Shown: piece by piece, positions 46,652 to 58,698 of the stretch
Numbering within the stretch: position 1 is the stretch's first letter
Layout: each line of letters begins with the position of its first letter
Assembly: GCA_025526915.1 (NCBI GenBank)
Contig: JAHLKH010000069.1
Coordinates: 58,362 to 122,361, forward strand
Direction: 5' to 3'
DNA from: Entophlyctis helioformis
Lineage: Eukaryota > Chytridiomycota > Chytridiomycetes > Chytridiales > Chytriomycetaceae
DNA: 64,000 nucleotides
Notes under the pieces: model-generated
What the model was told of the DNA's origin: nothing
Seen by the model: only the letters and a program-made list of their open reading frames with translations
Database searches by the model: none
Made by a program: the position numbers and the translations under genes

Positions 46652-49104
46652 TCATTCGATGCAGTTGAAGGACATGACTGTCTGTATCTCTGATGCTTTT
46701 TGTGTGTCATCGTCCATAAACATACAGGCAAACGGGTCCTCATCGGCACAAACTACCGAATCCTGAAAGTCAATCAGCCATGCTTGCCGTTGTCCATCCA
46801 CTTCTGCAAAGACAAAGTTGCGCTTGGCGACATCGGCATGCATCACGCCTTTGGCGTGGACTGCCGCCATTGCCTCCGCAGCAAGTGCACGGTCTGCGAT
46901 TGTCCATGCCGTGCGTTGGGGAGTGCCTCGCGACAGGATGAGGATGCCGCAGGAGGCTGTGTCATCCCAGATGGCCTTGAACAGCCGCGGAATGCGGACT
47001 CCCTGGAGTTCGGCCAGGATGGAATACACTCTCGCCTCGTGCTTCCATAAGAACTTGAGATCATGAACATCGAGGCGCTTGCTGGTCATCATGGTCTTGA
47101 TCGCGCATGGCTGGCCGTCATAAACGCCGTCGTAGACAACCGCATCCCGTCCACTGCCGAGTTTGCTGCCAAAGGTCAAACCATGACGCGCTCCAAGTTC
47201 CTGGAGTGTCGCCTCTTGTTCGCGATCCATGGCATCAGCCGCGCTTGGTGCTGATGGATGAGGCTGGGCAGCTGCTGTCAGATCTGCTGGTTCAGCAGCC
47301 TCGGCGGCGTCGGCGGCCTCGGCGGAAAGCAATGCACGATCCAGGCCAGATGGCAACACTGCATGCAGCTGTGTGGCGTCCTTGAGATGCTCGCTGCCAT
47401 CATCGAGGTCCTCTTGAGCCTCAGTGTTCGCGTGGCTGCTGCTGTGGCCTGCTGGAGCGATGCTGTTGCTGTCATGCGTTCCATCACTTGCAGAATCCTC
47501 ATGATCTTGCTCAGAACCCGAGTTCGAGTCAGGAACGCCTTGATCCGAGCCACCCGTTGCATCCACACTGTCGTCGACTTGCTGCTGTGACGCCATGCCG
47601 CCAGCTTGTTCGTGTCGGCGCCGCGCCTCGAGGATCATCCCAAACAGAGCACCGCTGACAGACAGCCGACTGGCTAATACCGCATGGTCTTCAACATCGG
47701 TCGTGATGTCAACCGACTCATGCTCGGCAGCTGTCAGTGGCTGGAGCTGCTGGTCATGCTGGATTGGCGGCGAGACTAAAACGATGCCATCGCGCCGCTC
47801 GAAAAGCCACAAATGGCTCCAGCAGAACAAGATGCCCAGGCTTGGGCCACCGTCCGTCTGGATGTATCCAGCAATCTGGTTTGCTGAATAGTTGGCAGTG
47901 ATATCACTGTTGAACGTGCCAAGCTGCGGATGGTTGGTGCTTGATGCCATGACGGCTGCTGGCGACTTGTACTCGATGGCAAGCGCAGCCACGCCGTCAA
48001 TCAACAGCATGGCGTCGGGTCTGCCAGATGCATTGAGAGGCTGCTCAATGACGAAGGTCTCATGCCCAGATCTGAGCAAGGGCGTCATCAACTTGAGCAG
48101 AACATTGGCGTTTAGGGCGACGCCTGCCTCATTGGTGACCGACAACGAGGCGAGCAACTGCTGCAGCCCATCAAGTGAAAGCTCCCTGGACAGCATGAAG
48201 AGATGAGTCAAATGGGCAGGCTTGCAGGTGTGGCACCAAACGCGATCATGACAAAGACAGCCTGTCACTTACATTGGCATGCTCCAGAAGGTTGGGTCGG
48301 CATCAAAGTCGAGGTGCTTGAGGATGCTCTTGACAAGGCGGTGCGACAATGTCTTGCCAACGTTCATCTCTTTGTTTGTCAAGCCGCCGATCTCAAACAG
48401 CCCATCCAGCAGTGGGAGCTTTTCGACCAGGAACTCCTTGCGCGTCATCCGAGGTTTGGATTCAAACGTAAGCTGTCGCAATGATAGGCAAAGTGTTCCC
48501 ATCTGGTCAATGATGTGATCGACTGAGTGATTGGCCGATCCAGCAGTCGCAGCCGGGACAAGTGAATGCGAGCCTGGAGTGCACAGGCACGGCCAGCCAC
48601 AGAATGGTGTCAGTAATCTGTTGATCGCATGGCACATGCAGCCTCCATTGATATGCAGCAGCACTCACCAGACGGTTGCTCAACAAGCAGCTGGTCGAGT
48701 CTCGTATATGCCTTGTCAAGCATTTTTTCGCACGAGTCTCTTTCCTCGCGGCACGAGTCCCAGTACTCGCGGCACGACGTCCAGTGCTCGCGACACGACG
48801 TCCAGTACTCGCGACACGAGCTCCTCTCCTCGGTTGCAGCTGTGAGTACAGCCTGAAGGTGAGCGTTGGCCGGATCGTTTTGTAAGGCTGCTTGCGCCGT
48901 CCGAACAGCCGCCTGTGCCGCCCTGACATCTGCCTGCGCATCATCGGCCGCTGCCTGCGCTCTCGTGACAGCCGCCTGTGCCTCATCGACAGCTGCCTGC
49001 GCTCTCGTGACAGCCGCCTGTGCCTCATCGACAGCTGCTTCGGCCTTTTGGACCCGCTCTTGCGCTCGATTGGCTTGGGTCTGCTGGCTTGCGACTTGTG
49101 ACAT
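46652..49104 (-). CDS. Crinkler-type effector-like protein: coiled coil, PD-(D/E)xK REase, kinase
   Basis: Exons 49104-48669, 48573-48273 and 48185-46652 give 756 residues. The N-terminal coiled coil is built of 14-residue AQAAVTRAQAAVDE units, followed by five heptads SCRE(Y/H)W(T/D) with Cys at the same position. A linker domain follows. A restriction-endonuclease-like fold has DAMLLIDG...ALAIEYKS (Asp and ExK of PD-(D/E)xK). After an acidic linker comes a kinase-like domain: LGSGRDAVVYDG, CAIKTM, HADVAKRNF and LIDFQDS (DFQ in place of DFG). REase plus kinase is a known architecture of Crinkler/CR effectors in oomycetes and chytrids. No signal peptide or LFLAK-type header is visible, so secretion is not supported. 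DNA damage or host targeting is inference from the family. Confidence 0.72.
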
Positions 49105-49684
49105 ATGTGCTTGACGAATCGTGGGCAGGAACGCCGAAAAACGATGAAATGTCTCATTGTGCGCCACATGTCACGTGACCAGAAAGGGCTTGCCAAACAA
49201 GGCGATTGCCACAGAGGCGGCCGCTGGAAGCATGCGATCATCAAGCAGCCAGCAGTCTGAAGCCATTTAAGGTCAATCAAGACAATCTGAATGTGCTTGT
49301 TGGCATCACTAGGGCTTGCACTCGAAAGGATTGACATCATGGTCATGAATGCTGTGAGTGGTCAAGTGATCGCAGCTGTTATGTGATCTGCCACACATCA
49401 TTCTGCTGGGCGATATGGCAGCTTGATTGCAGTCTGCCATGCCAGCAAGCGTGGCACTGTCTGCTGGATCCCGTTGCTTCATGGCATGCGACATTCATCT
49501 GGAATCCGGCTGGTTGTGCACAATGTGCCAGCCACAGCAGCAGACCAGAGATGCGGCAGAAGCGCGACTGGTTGCTCAGAGCTCTCCTCCCCACAACCCA
49601 ACTGTCGCCACACATGCAGCATGCTGGGATGCACAACAAGTACAATGTATTGCAAACACAATCGAGATGATGACAGTGAGAGGT
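49105..49684. other. Upstream region of the right Crinkler-like gene
   Basis: Between the Crinkler-like start and the ABC transporter stop, both minus strand. No gene seen apart from the E-box listed separately. Confidence 0.5.
49172..49177. promoter_or_regulatory. E-box (CACGTG)
   Basis: ATGTCACGTGAC, 68 bp upstream of the Crinkler-like ATG. Destroyed in the broken left copy. Confidence 0.35.
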
Positions 49685-52600
49685 CTAGGCGTGAGGAGAC
49701 GCACGGGCAGCAGTCTCGGTGGCAATGGCGCGGATCATGGCCGCGTTGCTTGCACCCGTCTCTGCAACCATTTGCGAAAACTGTCCTTGGGGATCGCCCA
49801 GCAGTCTGGCTGGCGAATCGTATTCAAGCACACGTCCTTCGCCCAGCACAAGGATGCGGTCGTAGTCGGCGATCGTGTTGAGACGGTGCGCAATGGTGAT
49901 GACGGTGACGCCGTCAAAGTCTGGGCGACGGATGGCCGACTGGATGAACTCGTCTGTGGCGAGATCGACGGATGCGGTGGCTTCGTCAAGGAGAAGGATG
50001 CGGGCACGCTTGAGGACCGCGCGGGAGAGACACAGGAGTTGGCGTTGACCGGTCGACCAGTTTTCGCCATTCTCAGAGACTGGCGCATCCAGCCCTTCGG
50101 GCAATTGGGCAATAGACGTCTTGAGGTCGGCGCGTTCAAGCGCTTCCCAGAGCGCAGCATCTGTTCAGAACGAGCCAGCAGCCATCATTGCATGTGTTAG
50201 ATGGATGGGATTGACCCTCATGACAAACAGACGGCTCACCATCATACTGCTGGAAGGGATCCAGGTTGGATCGGATGGTGCCAGAGAACAGCACGGGCTC
50301 CTGCGGGATGACGCCAACACGCTGCCGCAAATCACGCAGTCCGATCTTGGAAATGTCCACGCCGTCGATGACAAGGGATCCAGAGTCGAGCTCAAACAGG
50401 CGAAGCAGAGCAGACAGGATCGTGCTCTTGCCTGCACCTGTGCGGCCCACAATGCCGACCTTTTGGCCTGGCTGCACAATGAACGAGACACCGTGGAGGA
50501 CGGGCGGCAGGTCTGGCCGGTACCTGAGCACAATGTCGCGTGCCTCGATCTGGCCGTGCGTGGGCCACTCGGGCGAGAATGCAGCGAATGAGGCCATGGC
50601 GATCCCGTTCTGGCCAGCATCAGCCGTCTTGCCGACAGCCACTGCAGGTGCAGTAGCGGCCACCGATCCTGGCTCGATAACCTCTGCGGCCTCGGGCTCC
50701 AGCTCCTCAATGTAGTGGATGAGACGCTCGGCCGAGTTCATGTTGATCTCAACGTCGGTGGCCATTTTGATGCACCAGTTGAACGTCGACGTGATCTGCA
50801 GAGCGTACGAGAGCACCAGGCCGGCCGCGGCAGGACCAATGGACCTTTTGGACACGACCGCCATGATCGCGACGGCCAGCACCACGCCCGAGTTCAACGC
50901 CTCGAGGTTGAGCTGGATCCAGCGCTGGATGAGCAGCGACAGGTAGTACGCCTTGTTGTTTTCGTCGAGAAGAGCCATGTTCTTGACACGGAACCGCTGT
51001 GCCGCGTCATAGGCGCGGATGGTGGCCAGACCCGAGAGCATCTCAGAAACATTGGCGATGAGGGGAGAGCGCGACACAGAGTCGAGGCGCTTGAGCTCGC
51101 GGGCCGTGGCGCGGTAATAGGATTGGAGCATGTAGTAGGCGTACAGGACGGGGAAGACGGCCACAATGAACCAAGGGAAGACCGATGAGATGAGGACCAG
51201 GTTGGACATGCAGAGCGTGAACGTGAAGAAGACCACACGAACGGACTCTGGCAGGAGATTGTCCACGCCATCCACATCGCGACTGAACCTGTTGGCGGTA
51301 TGTGGCGTGTCAGAAGGATGCCGGCCAATGCGGCACGGGAGAGGCGAGGCGCCAGACATACCTGGACGTGATGCGGCCCAGAGGAGTCGAGTCAAAGAAC
51401 GAGATGGGCGATCGCAGGACACCAGCCAAAGCATCATCATGGATGTGCTGCGACGCAATGGCGCCAAAGTACGCGACCGTCAGGCCATACGCAAGGTTGG
51501 CGGTGACCTGGAACAGACCCAGACCGACATAGATGCCGATGTATTCGTCACGCTTCAGACCGAATCTGCCCGACGTCCAGTATGCCAGCCACTGGATGCA
51601 TGCATGTGATGAGTCAATGGTGGCCGCAGCAGAGGCCGCAGCAGCAACAGCAACAGAAGCAGAAGCAGCATGCGCCACAAACCTGGTCCGTCATGATGCG
51701 CGATGTATTCGCCAGGACGAGCAGTCCAGCCATGGTGACATACACAATGGTGCCACCAGCCAGGTTGCCGTACGACAGATAGAAATGCGCAGATACGGCG
51801 CCAGTGTTGCGTTCCTCGGCCTTCATGATGGCATTGTTGACCACAGGCTTCGTGTCGCCCTTGGCGGTCTTGTCGCGTGCACTCGACATGGATTCCCGCG
51901 ACTTGGCAGCAAGAGCGTCGCGCGACCGTCTGGGAGCGAGCTTGCCCTCACTGGCATCAATGTTGGGGTTGACGTCGGTCGAGTCCTCGATAACAACAAG
52001 ATCGCCCGCGATTCGCTTTGCGCTGACAGGCAATACGTCGGCCGGGTCTCCAGCTCCATCGTCACTGTTGCTGTCGTCATCATCGTTGTCACTGCCATCC
52101 GACTCTTCCAGACCGCCATACTCCTTCATGAGGGTGGCGAAGCGGGTGCTGGATCCCATGAGCTGCTCAAAGGTGCCCTGGGCCACCACGGCACCGGCGT
52201 CCATGACGACAATGTAGTCAACCGCGGGCAGGAAATGCAGCTGGTGCGTGACAAGCACACGCGTCTTGCCATGCAGCGCCTTGACAATGCAGTTCTCAAA
52301 CAGGTAGCGCCCGACATGCGCATCGACAGCCGAGAGCGGATCGTCCAGCAGGACAATGTCCGGGTCAAAGTAGACTGCACGGGCAATGCTGACGCGCTGT
52401 TTCTGGCCGCCAGACAGATTGATGCCACGCTCGCCAATCTCAGTTGCATCGCCGCCAGGCAGGATGGTGAGATCGCGCTCGAGGGAACAGTCGCGCAGCA
52501 CACGGGCATACTTGTCCGCATCGTAGGGGAGGCCGAACAGGATGTTGTCTCGGACAGATGCGTTCTGGATCCATGCCTGCTGCTGGCAGTAGCCGACCGT

Positions 52601-54354
52601 GCCGCGGAACGTGACGGAGCCGGCTGTGCGACGCATTTCGCCGACAAGGGCATTGAGCAGCGAGGATTTGCCAGAGCCGACCGAGCCGACCACTGCAACC
52701 AGCTTGCCGCGCGGGATGCTGAGATTGAGATTCTCAATCTTGAAGACAGACTGCGGCTGCGGCTGCGGTGACGGCGATCGGGACGAGGATGCATCGGCCG
52801 ACTCCTTGAGCTGCTCGGCAGCTTTCGACTTTTTGGACTTTTTGGGCTTCTTTCCTTGAGCGGAAGCTGCTGAGGCGTCCATCACCTGCTCCCACTCAAA
52901 CGACGCGTCCTTGACATGAACGGCCGGCTCGTCTGGCTCGTCCGATGCAGGCAGAAGCGCCGGTCCGGTCGAGAGCTCTGGAGCCAGCAGCAACGCGCCA
53001 ATGCGCGTGGCAGCAACCCACGCATCCGTGGCCTGCGTGAGCACGATGGGCAAGAACAGCATCGGAATGCGGAGAGCGTAAAAGAGCGACAGCGACGCAA
53101 AGATCTTGGCCGGGCTGAAGGGGTTGCCCAGGAGCGAGTAGCACACAAACGAGAACAGCATGGCGAATGTCGGGACGACCTGCGTGATGCTCGAGACGGA
53201 TGCACGGGCCATGAGGAAGCCGCGCACGTGGAAGAGCTCGCTTGCTCTGAGGCTGGAGAGCAGCTGCAGGAACGAGTGCTCCCAAGCGTAGATCTTGATG
53301 ACGCGGATGCCGAGCATGACTTCCTGGATGATCTTGATGCGCTTGTCGGCATACAAGTTGGCAGCGCGCCGGAAGCCGGTGAGCTTGCCGGTGATCCAGT
53401 ATTGGAAGGGGACGTATGCGACCATGATGGCAAATCCGACCAGGGCTGGTTGGATGGCATGTGTGAGTTTGCGGCTCGGCTGGCTGCGAGGCGGTGCACA
53501 ATGCAAGACGTACCACTCGGGCCAATCGTCCAGATAAGCAGGCCGGTGGCGAGGATGACTTGGAAAGGAGCAGCCCATCCGTAGTGCAGGAACTGGCATG
53601 CAAGGTCGATGCGGTTCGTGTCTGCCGTGCATGGTTGGTTGTGAGTGGCAGGCTCGACGCGCCAAGCAATTCGGTCGGCCGGCCCGGCCCGCAAGTGCCG
53701 CACAAAGGGATCGGGCGTGCGCAGACATCGACTCACCTGTTGCGATGATGTTGGTGATCTTGCCCACCGAGAGTACTCCTGGCGGGCAATGCCCGAGAGC
53801 AGCATGGCCTTTTGGTACAGAGCGACGGTCAGGCCGGTGCGCAGACGGAATCCCATCTTGGTTGTGCGCTCAAAGTGCCAGTTGTACGTCAGCGTCGTGA
53901 GGATCTGCGCCAGAAACAGCGCCGCCGCAAGCACGAAGCCGAACCAGTCGCCCTGGACAGGCAGGCCGGTCTGGAAGTCCTGCATCCACGAGATGAGAAA
54001 CAGCAGGATGACCGACGAGCCGATCTGGAAGACCGACTGGAGCATCATGAAGACGGCCGAGAAGAGGAAGTCGCTGCCAAAAGCGGTGTTGATGGCACGG
54101 AAGAGGCGCATCGCTGGCGGAGCCTTGGCAGCAACGCCCGTTGAATCCGCAAGGCCGCGGGCGACTTCGGTGCGCCATGCGGCCTCAAAGGTCGTGCCGA
54201 TGGTGTTTGCCTGGAAGGACGGATCGAGGCGCCACAGGTTGTGCTGCTCCAAGGGGCTGCGGTAGCCCGAGCGCAGCAGCGGGTTGAGCCAGACGTAGGT
54301 GTAGCGGGCCCACCACGGCGACGCAAACTCGGGCGAGGCCGTTGGGTCGGCCAT
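49685..54354 (-). CDS. ABCC (MRP-type) full ABC transporter, about seven exons
   Basis: Starts [31 protein letters not shown] (ABCC L0/lasso-like start, no TMD0). TMD1 is followed by NBD1: [13 protein letters not shown]alker A, LSGGQKQR signature, [15 protein letters not shown]alker B. An acidic linker follows, then TMD2 and NBD2: [19 protein letters not shown] signature (degenerate, W-S-T-G), [20 protein letters not shown]. Introns split the frame at [41 protein letters not shown] and QQYD/AALW. One base seems missing near 53770 (RQEYS/VGKIT). It exports organic anions or conjugates at the vacuolar or plasma membrane. Its last about 90 codons are duplicated at 45854. Confidence 0.9.
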
Positions 54355-54723
54355 TCTGGTGTTTGACGGAAAGCCGCAGTCCGCAAATTGTCGGTCCGCA
54401 ATCGGCAATCGGCGGCCGGCAATTGGGCGGAAGCGGGCGGCGAGTTAGATCGAAGCAGCGGATGCAGGCAGACTGGCAGGCAGGTAGGCTGACTAGATGG
54501 ATAGATGGATGACGGGATGGATGGATGCGTGGGTACGTGGTCGGCTGGCTGGATGCACGGCTGCGTGGATGCGTGGATGCGTGGATGCGCGAGCCTGCAA
54601 GGACGCTCTCAATCCAGCCAATCAGCGCCCGACTCTCACTCCAGCCAATCAGCGTCCAACTCTCAAAGGGCGGAAACGTCAGCTTGAATCGGCCTGGACC
54701 AGCCTGTTTAAGCACAAACTCAA
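54355..54723 (+). promoter_or_regulatory. Divergent promoter, paired CCAAT, ATGG-type repeats
   Basis: GGATG/GGTGC-type minisatellite at about 54496-54590. CCAATCAGCG at 54618-54622 and 54645-54649 (27 bp apart), about 75-105 bp before the hydrolase ATG. The same arrangement occurs before the second hydrolase. Confidence 0.5.
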
Positions 54724-56469
54724 ATGGCAATGCACAACGAACCGCTGCTTGGGGACCCTGCGCCTGCGTCGGTGACTGCTGCCGCGGCGACCGTCGTGCA
54801 GGTGCCGGCGTCGGTGTCGCTGCACGCAGACGCACACGCACACGCACACGCCGACGCCGGCCACAACCCAGATACGGCCAAGACGCAGCTGGAGCGGCTG
54901 GCGTCGCTGGGCCACTTTGCAGGCTTTGTGCTGCAGTTCCTGCCGACGCTTGTTCATTCGACGGCGCACTACTTTCTGCGCGGGCCGGCTGTGAGCCACT
55001 GGCCGCTCAACTTCCATGTCGTGTGGTCGGTGGTAGGTGCCATGCCGTCTGCCCTTGGTAGACCGGCTGCTGTGCCTGCCTGACTGACACCTGCTGGCTG
55101 CCGCCCCCTGGCTGCCGGAACAGGTCCGGTCGCTGATGCACTCGGCCAACAAGAAGGGCGACATCGAGGAGGCGCAGCGCTTCACAATGCGGCCAGGTGC
55201 ACTGCCCAAGACCGGCCGCATGCGATCGACCGAGCTGCCGCGCTCGCGGGCCGCCATCGAGTTCATGCGTGCTTCCATGACGGCTACGCCGTTCCCGCCT
55301 GAGGCCGAGCAGGACGGCTCCATCTACGCCGAGTGGGTTTGGCACGAAGCCGTGCCCGACAGCGGCCACGTCGTGTATATGCTGCACGGCGGCGGTTACT
55401 CGCTCGGCAGCGCTCAGATGATCCGACCGCTGTCGTACCGCATCGCCAAGATGGGCAAGGCCAAGGCCTTTGGTGCGTGCTGTGTCATGCCTTCTTTTAT
55501 ATCGTGTCGTATAGCTTGCCTGCTTGCCAACTGTTGTGCCGCTCTTGTCGTCCTTTGTGCGGTGCCTCTTGTCGGACTTTCACGTGAATTGCGCGCTGAA
55601 CCCGTCCGCTGACCTGCTCCTGTGACACGATCCCTGCAACGCGTCATGGTCGCATTCGCATCGCCATGTCCGCATCGGCAGCCATCAACTACCGGCTGGC
55701 TCCTCCGAACCCGTTCCCGTGTGCCGTCATTGATGCCATCTCGGGCTACGAGTTCCTGCTCTCCCAAGGCATCCCGCCGTCCAAGATCGTCTTTGACGGC
55801 GAGAGCGCTGGCGGCGGCCTCATCCTGGCCACGCTCCTTGCCCTGCGCGACATGGGCCTTCCACTCCCAGCCGGCGGTGTCCTCATGAGTCCGTGGGTCG
55901 ACCTCACCCACTCGTTCCCAAGCTTCCTCCTCAACGAGACGACCGACTACCTGCCGGCCCGCGCCGAACATCCCGCTCTTGGAGACCGCCTGCACTTTTA
56001 CGCGCCAAACGAGGAGCTACGCAACCAATTTGTCAGTCCCGTGTGGGCCAAGAGCCTGGCCGGACTGCCGCCCCTGCTCATCCAGGTCGGATCTGCCGAA
56101 CGGCTGTTTGACGAAGACGTCCATCTCGCCGAGCGCATCACGGCCGAGATTGAGGAAGCCAGAAACAAGTCTGCCGCTGCGATCGCGACTGCTGATACTG
56201 ATGCCACGCAACCATTGCAGCAACGACCGCCCAACTCGTTTGTGCGCCTGGAAATCTACACGGACCAGGTCCACGTGTTCCAGATGTTCTCGTTCCTTGC
56301 GGCGTCGCGTGCGGCCTTTAACCGCGTGGCCGCCTTTATCCTGGACGTTACTGGCAGGAGCGAGATCGCCCCGTTGACTGACGCAGATGGCCACTACAAG
56401 AGCACGCGCTCTGTCATTGACCACAAGGGCAATGTGGTTGATAACGACGATATCAAGGCCAAGCTCTGA
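54724..56469 (+). CDS. HSL-family alpha/beta hydrolase, copy 1
   Basis: Exons 54724-55032, 55124-55472 and 55682-56469 give 481 residues. The N-terminal about 100 residues include a hydrophobic membrane-type segment (HFAGFVLQFLPTLVHST). The hydrolase core has the oxyanion motif [21 protein letters not shown], nucleophile elbow GESAGGG, and likely acid and histidine in FDEDVHLAER and DQVHVFQMF. The HGGG motif and RLAP place it in the hormone-sensitive-lipase/arylacetamide-deacetylase group, which cleaves short-chain esters or sterol acetates. The substrate is not predictable. Tandem paralogue follows. Confidence 0.85.
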
Positions 56470-56861
56470 GGCTTGGTGAACAGTGCGTTCTGACTCTCCC
56501 CCGCCTCTTTCCTGTCCGCGTATGCTGTTTGTTGTGACGACCGACGTCTTGTGTGCAAACGAAGTTTGCCCATACCGCATCAATCCGTCATCTCTCTCTC
56601 TCTCTTCTGCTTGTGTGTCCCCCCTCCGGCTCTCCCTTGTCCATACAATGAATACTTTCTTTCCGTCAGCTCACCAGGGCTTGGCTTTTATTGTGCAGTA
56701 GGTAGAAGCCGGATAGATGTATGTGATGGATTGGTGGGCCGGCAAGGACCCAATCAGCGCCCGACTCTCAAGTCAGCCAATCAACGCCCGACTCTCAAAG
56801 GACGGAAACGACAGCTTGAATTCGGCGAAACCCGAATCTGCTTGCGCCGACACAAACACAA
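56470..56861 (+). promoter_or_regulatory. Spacer between tandem hydrolases, paired CCAAT
   Basis: CCAAT at 56750-56754 and 56777-56781 (27 bp apart), with the same GCGCCCGACTCTCA context as upstream of copy 1. The duplication therefore included the promoter. Confidence 0.5.
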
Positions 56862-58456
56862 ATGGCAATGCACAACGAACCGCTGCTCCGGGCACCTGCG
56901 TCTGCCTCGGCGACCGTCGTGCACGCACACGCAGACGCTGTCCACAGCCCAGACACGGCCAAGACACGGCTGGAGCAGCTGGCGTCGCTGGGCCACGTTG
57001 CGGGTCTTGCGCTGCAGCTCCTGCCGACGGTTCTGCATTCGACGGTGCACTACTTTCTGCGCGGGCCGGCTGTGAGCCACTGGCCGCTCAACTTCCATGT
57101 CGTGTGGTCGGTGGTAGTGCCATGCCGTCTGCCTGTGCCAGCCAGACTGCCCGTGACAGATCGTCAGTTCCAGCCCGACTAACGCTCTCTCGATGCCCGA
57201 GCAGATGCGCACGCTCTTCCACTCCGCTATCAAAAAGGGCGATATTGAGGAGATACGGCGCCTCACGAAGCAGCCGGGCGCACTGCCCAAGACCGGCCGC
57301 ATGCGATCGACCGAGCTGCCACGCTCGCGGGCCGCCATCGAGTTCATGCGTGCTTCCATGACGGCTACGCCGTTCCCGCCTGAGGCCGAGCAGGACGGCT
57401 CCATCTACGCCGAGTGGGTTTGGCACGAAGCCGTGCCTGACAACGGCCACGTCGTGTACATGCTGCACGGCGGCGGCTACTCGCTCGGCAGCGCGCAGAT
57501 GATCCGCCCTATGGCGTACCGCATCGCCAACATGGGCAAGGCCAGGACATTTGGTGCGTGTCGCTCCTGCCTTGCTGCCGTCCTTCTCTTGTCGGACTGC
57601 AACGTGGAATGCGCGCTGAACCCGTCCGCTGACACGTCATGGTCGCATCGCGTCGGCAGCCATCAACTATCGACTTGCTCCCCCGAACCCGTTCCCGTGC
57701 GCCGTCATTGATGCCATCTCGGGCTACGAGTTCCTGCTCTCCCAAGGCATTCCGCCGTCCAAGATCGTCTTTGGCGGCGAGAGCGCTGGCGGTGGCCTTG
57801 CCGTGGCCACGCTCCTTGCCCTGCGCGATATGGGACTCCCGCTCCCATCTGGCTGCTTCCTCATGAGCCCGTGGGTCGATCTCACCCACTCGTTCCCGAG
57901 CTTCCTCCTTAACGAGACGACCGACTACCTTCCAGGTCGCGTTGAACATCCCGCTCTTGGGGACCGCCTGCACTTTTACGCGCCAAACGAGGAACTACGC
58001 AACCAATTTGTCAGTCCCGTATGGGCCAAGAGCCTGGCCGGACTGCCGCCCCTGCTCATCCAGGTCGGATCCGCTGAACGGCTGTTTGACGAGAATGTCC
58101 ATCTCGCCGAGCGCATCACGGCCGAGATTGAGGAAGCCCGAACCAAGTCTGCCGCTGCGATCGCGACAGCCGATACTGATGCCACGCAACCATTGCCGCA
58201 ACGACCGCCCAACTCGTTTGTGCGCCTGGAAATCTACTCGGGCCAGGTCCATGTGTTCCAGATTTTCTCATTCCTCGCGGAAACGCGTGCGGCCTTTAAC
58301 AACATCTCTGCTTTTATCCTGGACGTTACTGGCAGGAGCATCGTCGCCCCGTCGATGGCGACCGTGGACGCGGACGGCAACTACAAGAGCACGCGCGCTG
58401 TCATTGACCACAAGGGCAATGTGGTCGATATCGGCGATGTCAAGACCAAGTTCTGA
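56862..58456 (+). CDS. HSL-family alpha/beta hydrolase, copy 2
   Basis: Exons 56862-57113, 57205-57553 and 57660-58456 give 465 residues. Same exon structure and motifs as copy 1 ([34 protein letters not shown]). It lacks 19 residues of the His/Ala repeat near the N-terminus. The first donor is GTAGTG instead of GTAGGT, one base shorter and weaker. Divergence is concentrated in exon 2 and the introns, so both copies look functional. Confidence 0.83.
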
Positions 58457-58610
58457 GATCTGGCAAACTGTGTTTCCTGATTCTTCCCGCCTCTCTCCTG
58501 TCCGCGTATGCTGTGTGTCCCCCTCTGGCTCGCACATGTCCATACAGTAAACAACCTCTTCACTTCAGCTCGTCAGGGCTTGGCTTTATTGTTGCTGCAA
58601 GTAGAAGCCG

Positions 58611-58686
58611 GATAGATGGATGGATGGATGGAAGGATGGATGGATGGATGGACGGAAGGACGGATGGATGGATGGATGGATGGAAG
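58611..58686. repeat. (GGAT)n microsatellite
   Basis: About 18 imperfect GGAT/GGAC/GGAA units between the hydrolase 3' end and the stop of the convergent CPS gene. Confidence 0.8.
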
Positions 58687-58698
58687 CAAGCCGCATGA

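Larger units (their letters stand above)
46551..49965. repeat. Segmental duplication, right (source-like) copy
   Basis: Direct repeat of 42677-46134. Here the ABC transporter is complete across the breakpoint, so this is the ancestral arrangement and the left copy is derived. Confidence 0.9.
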
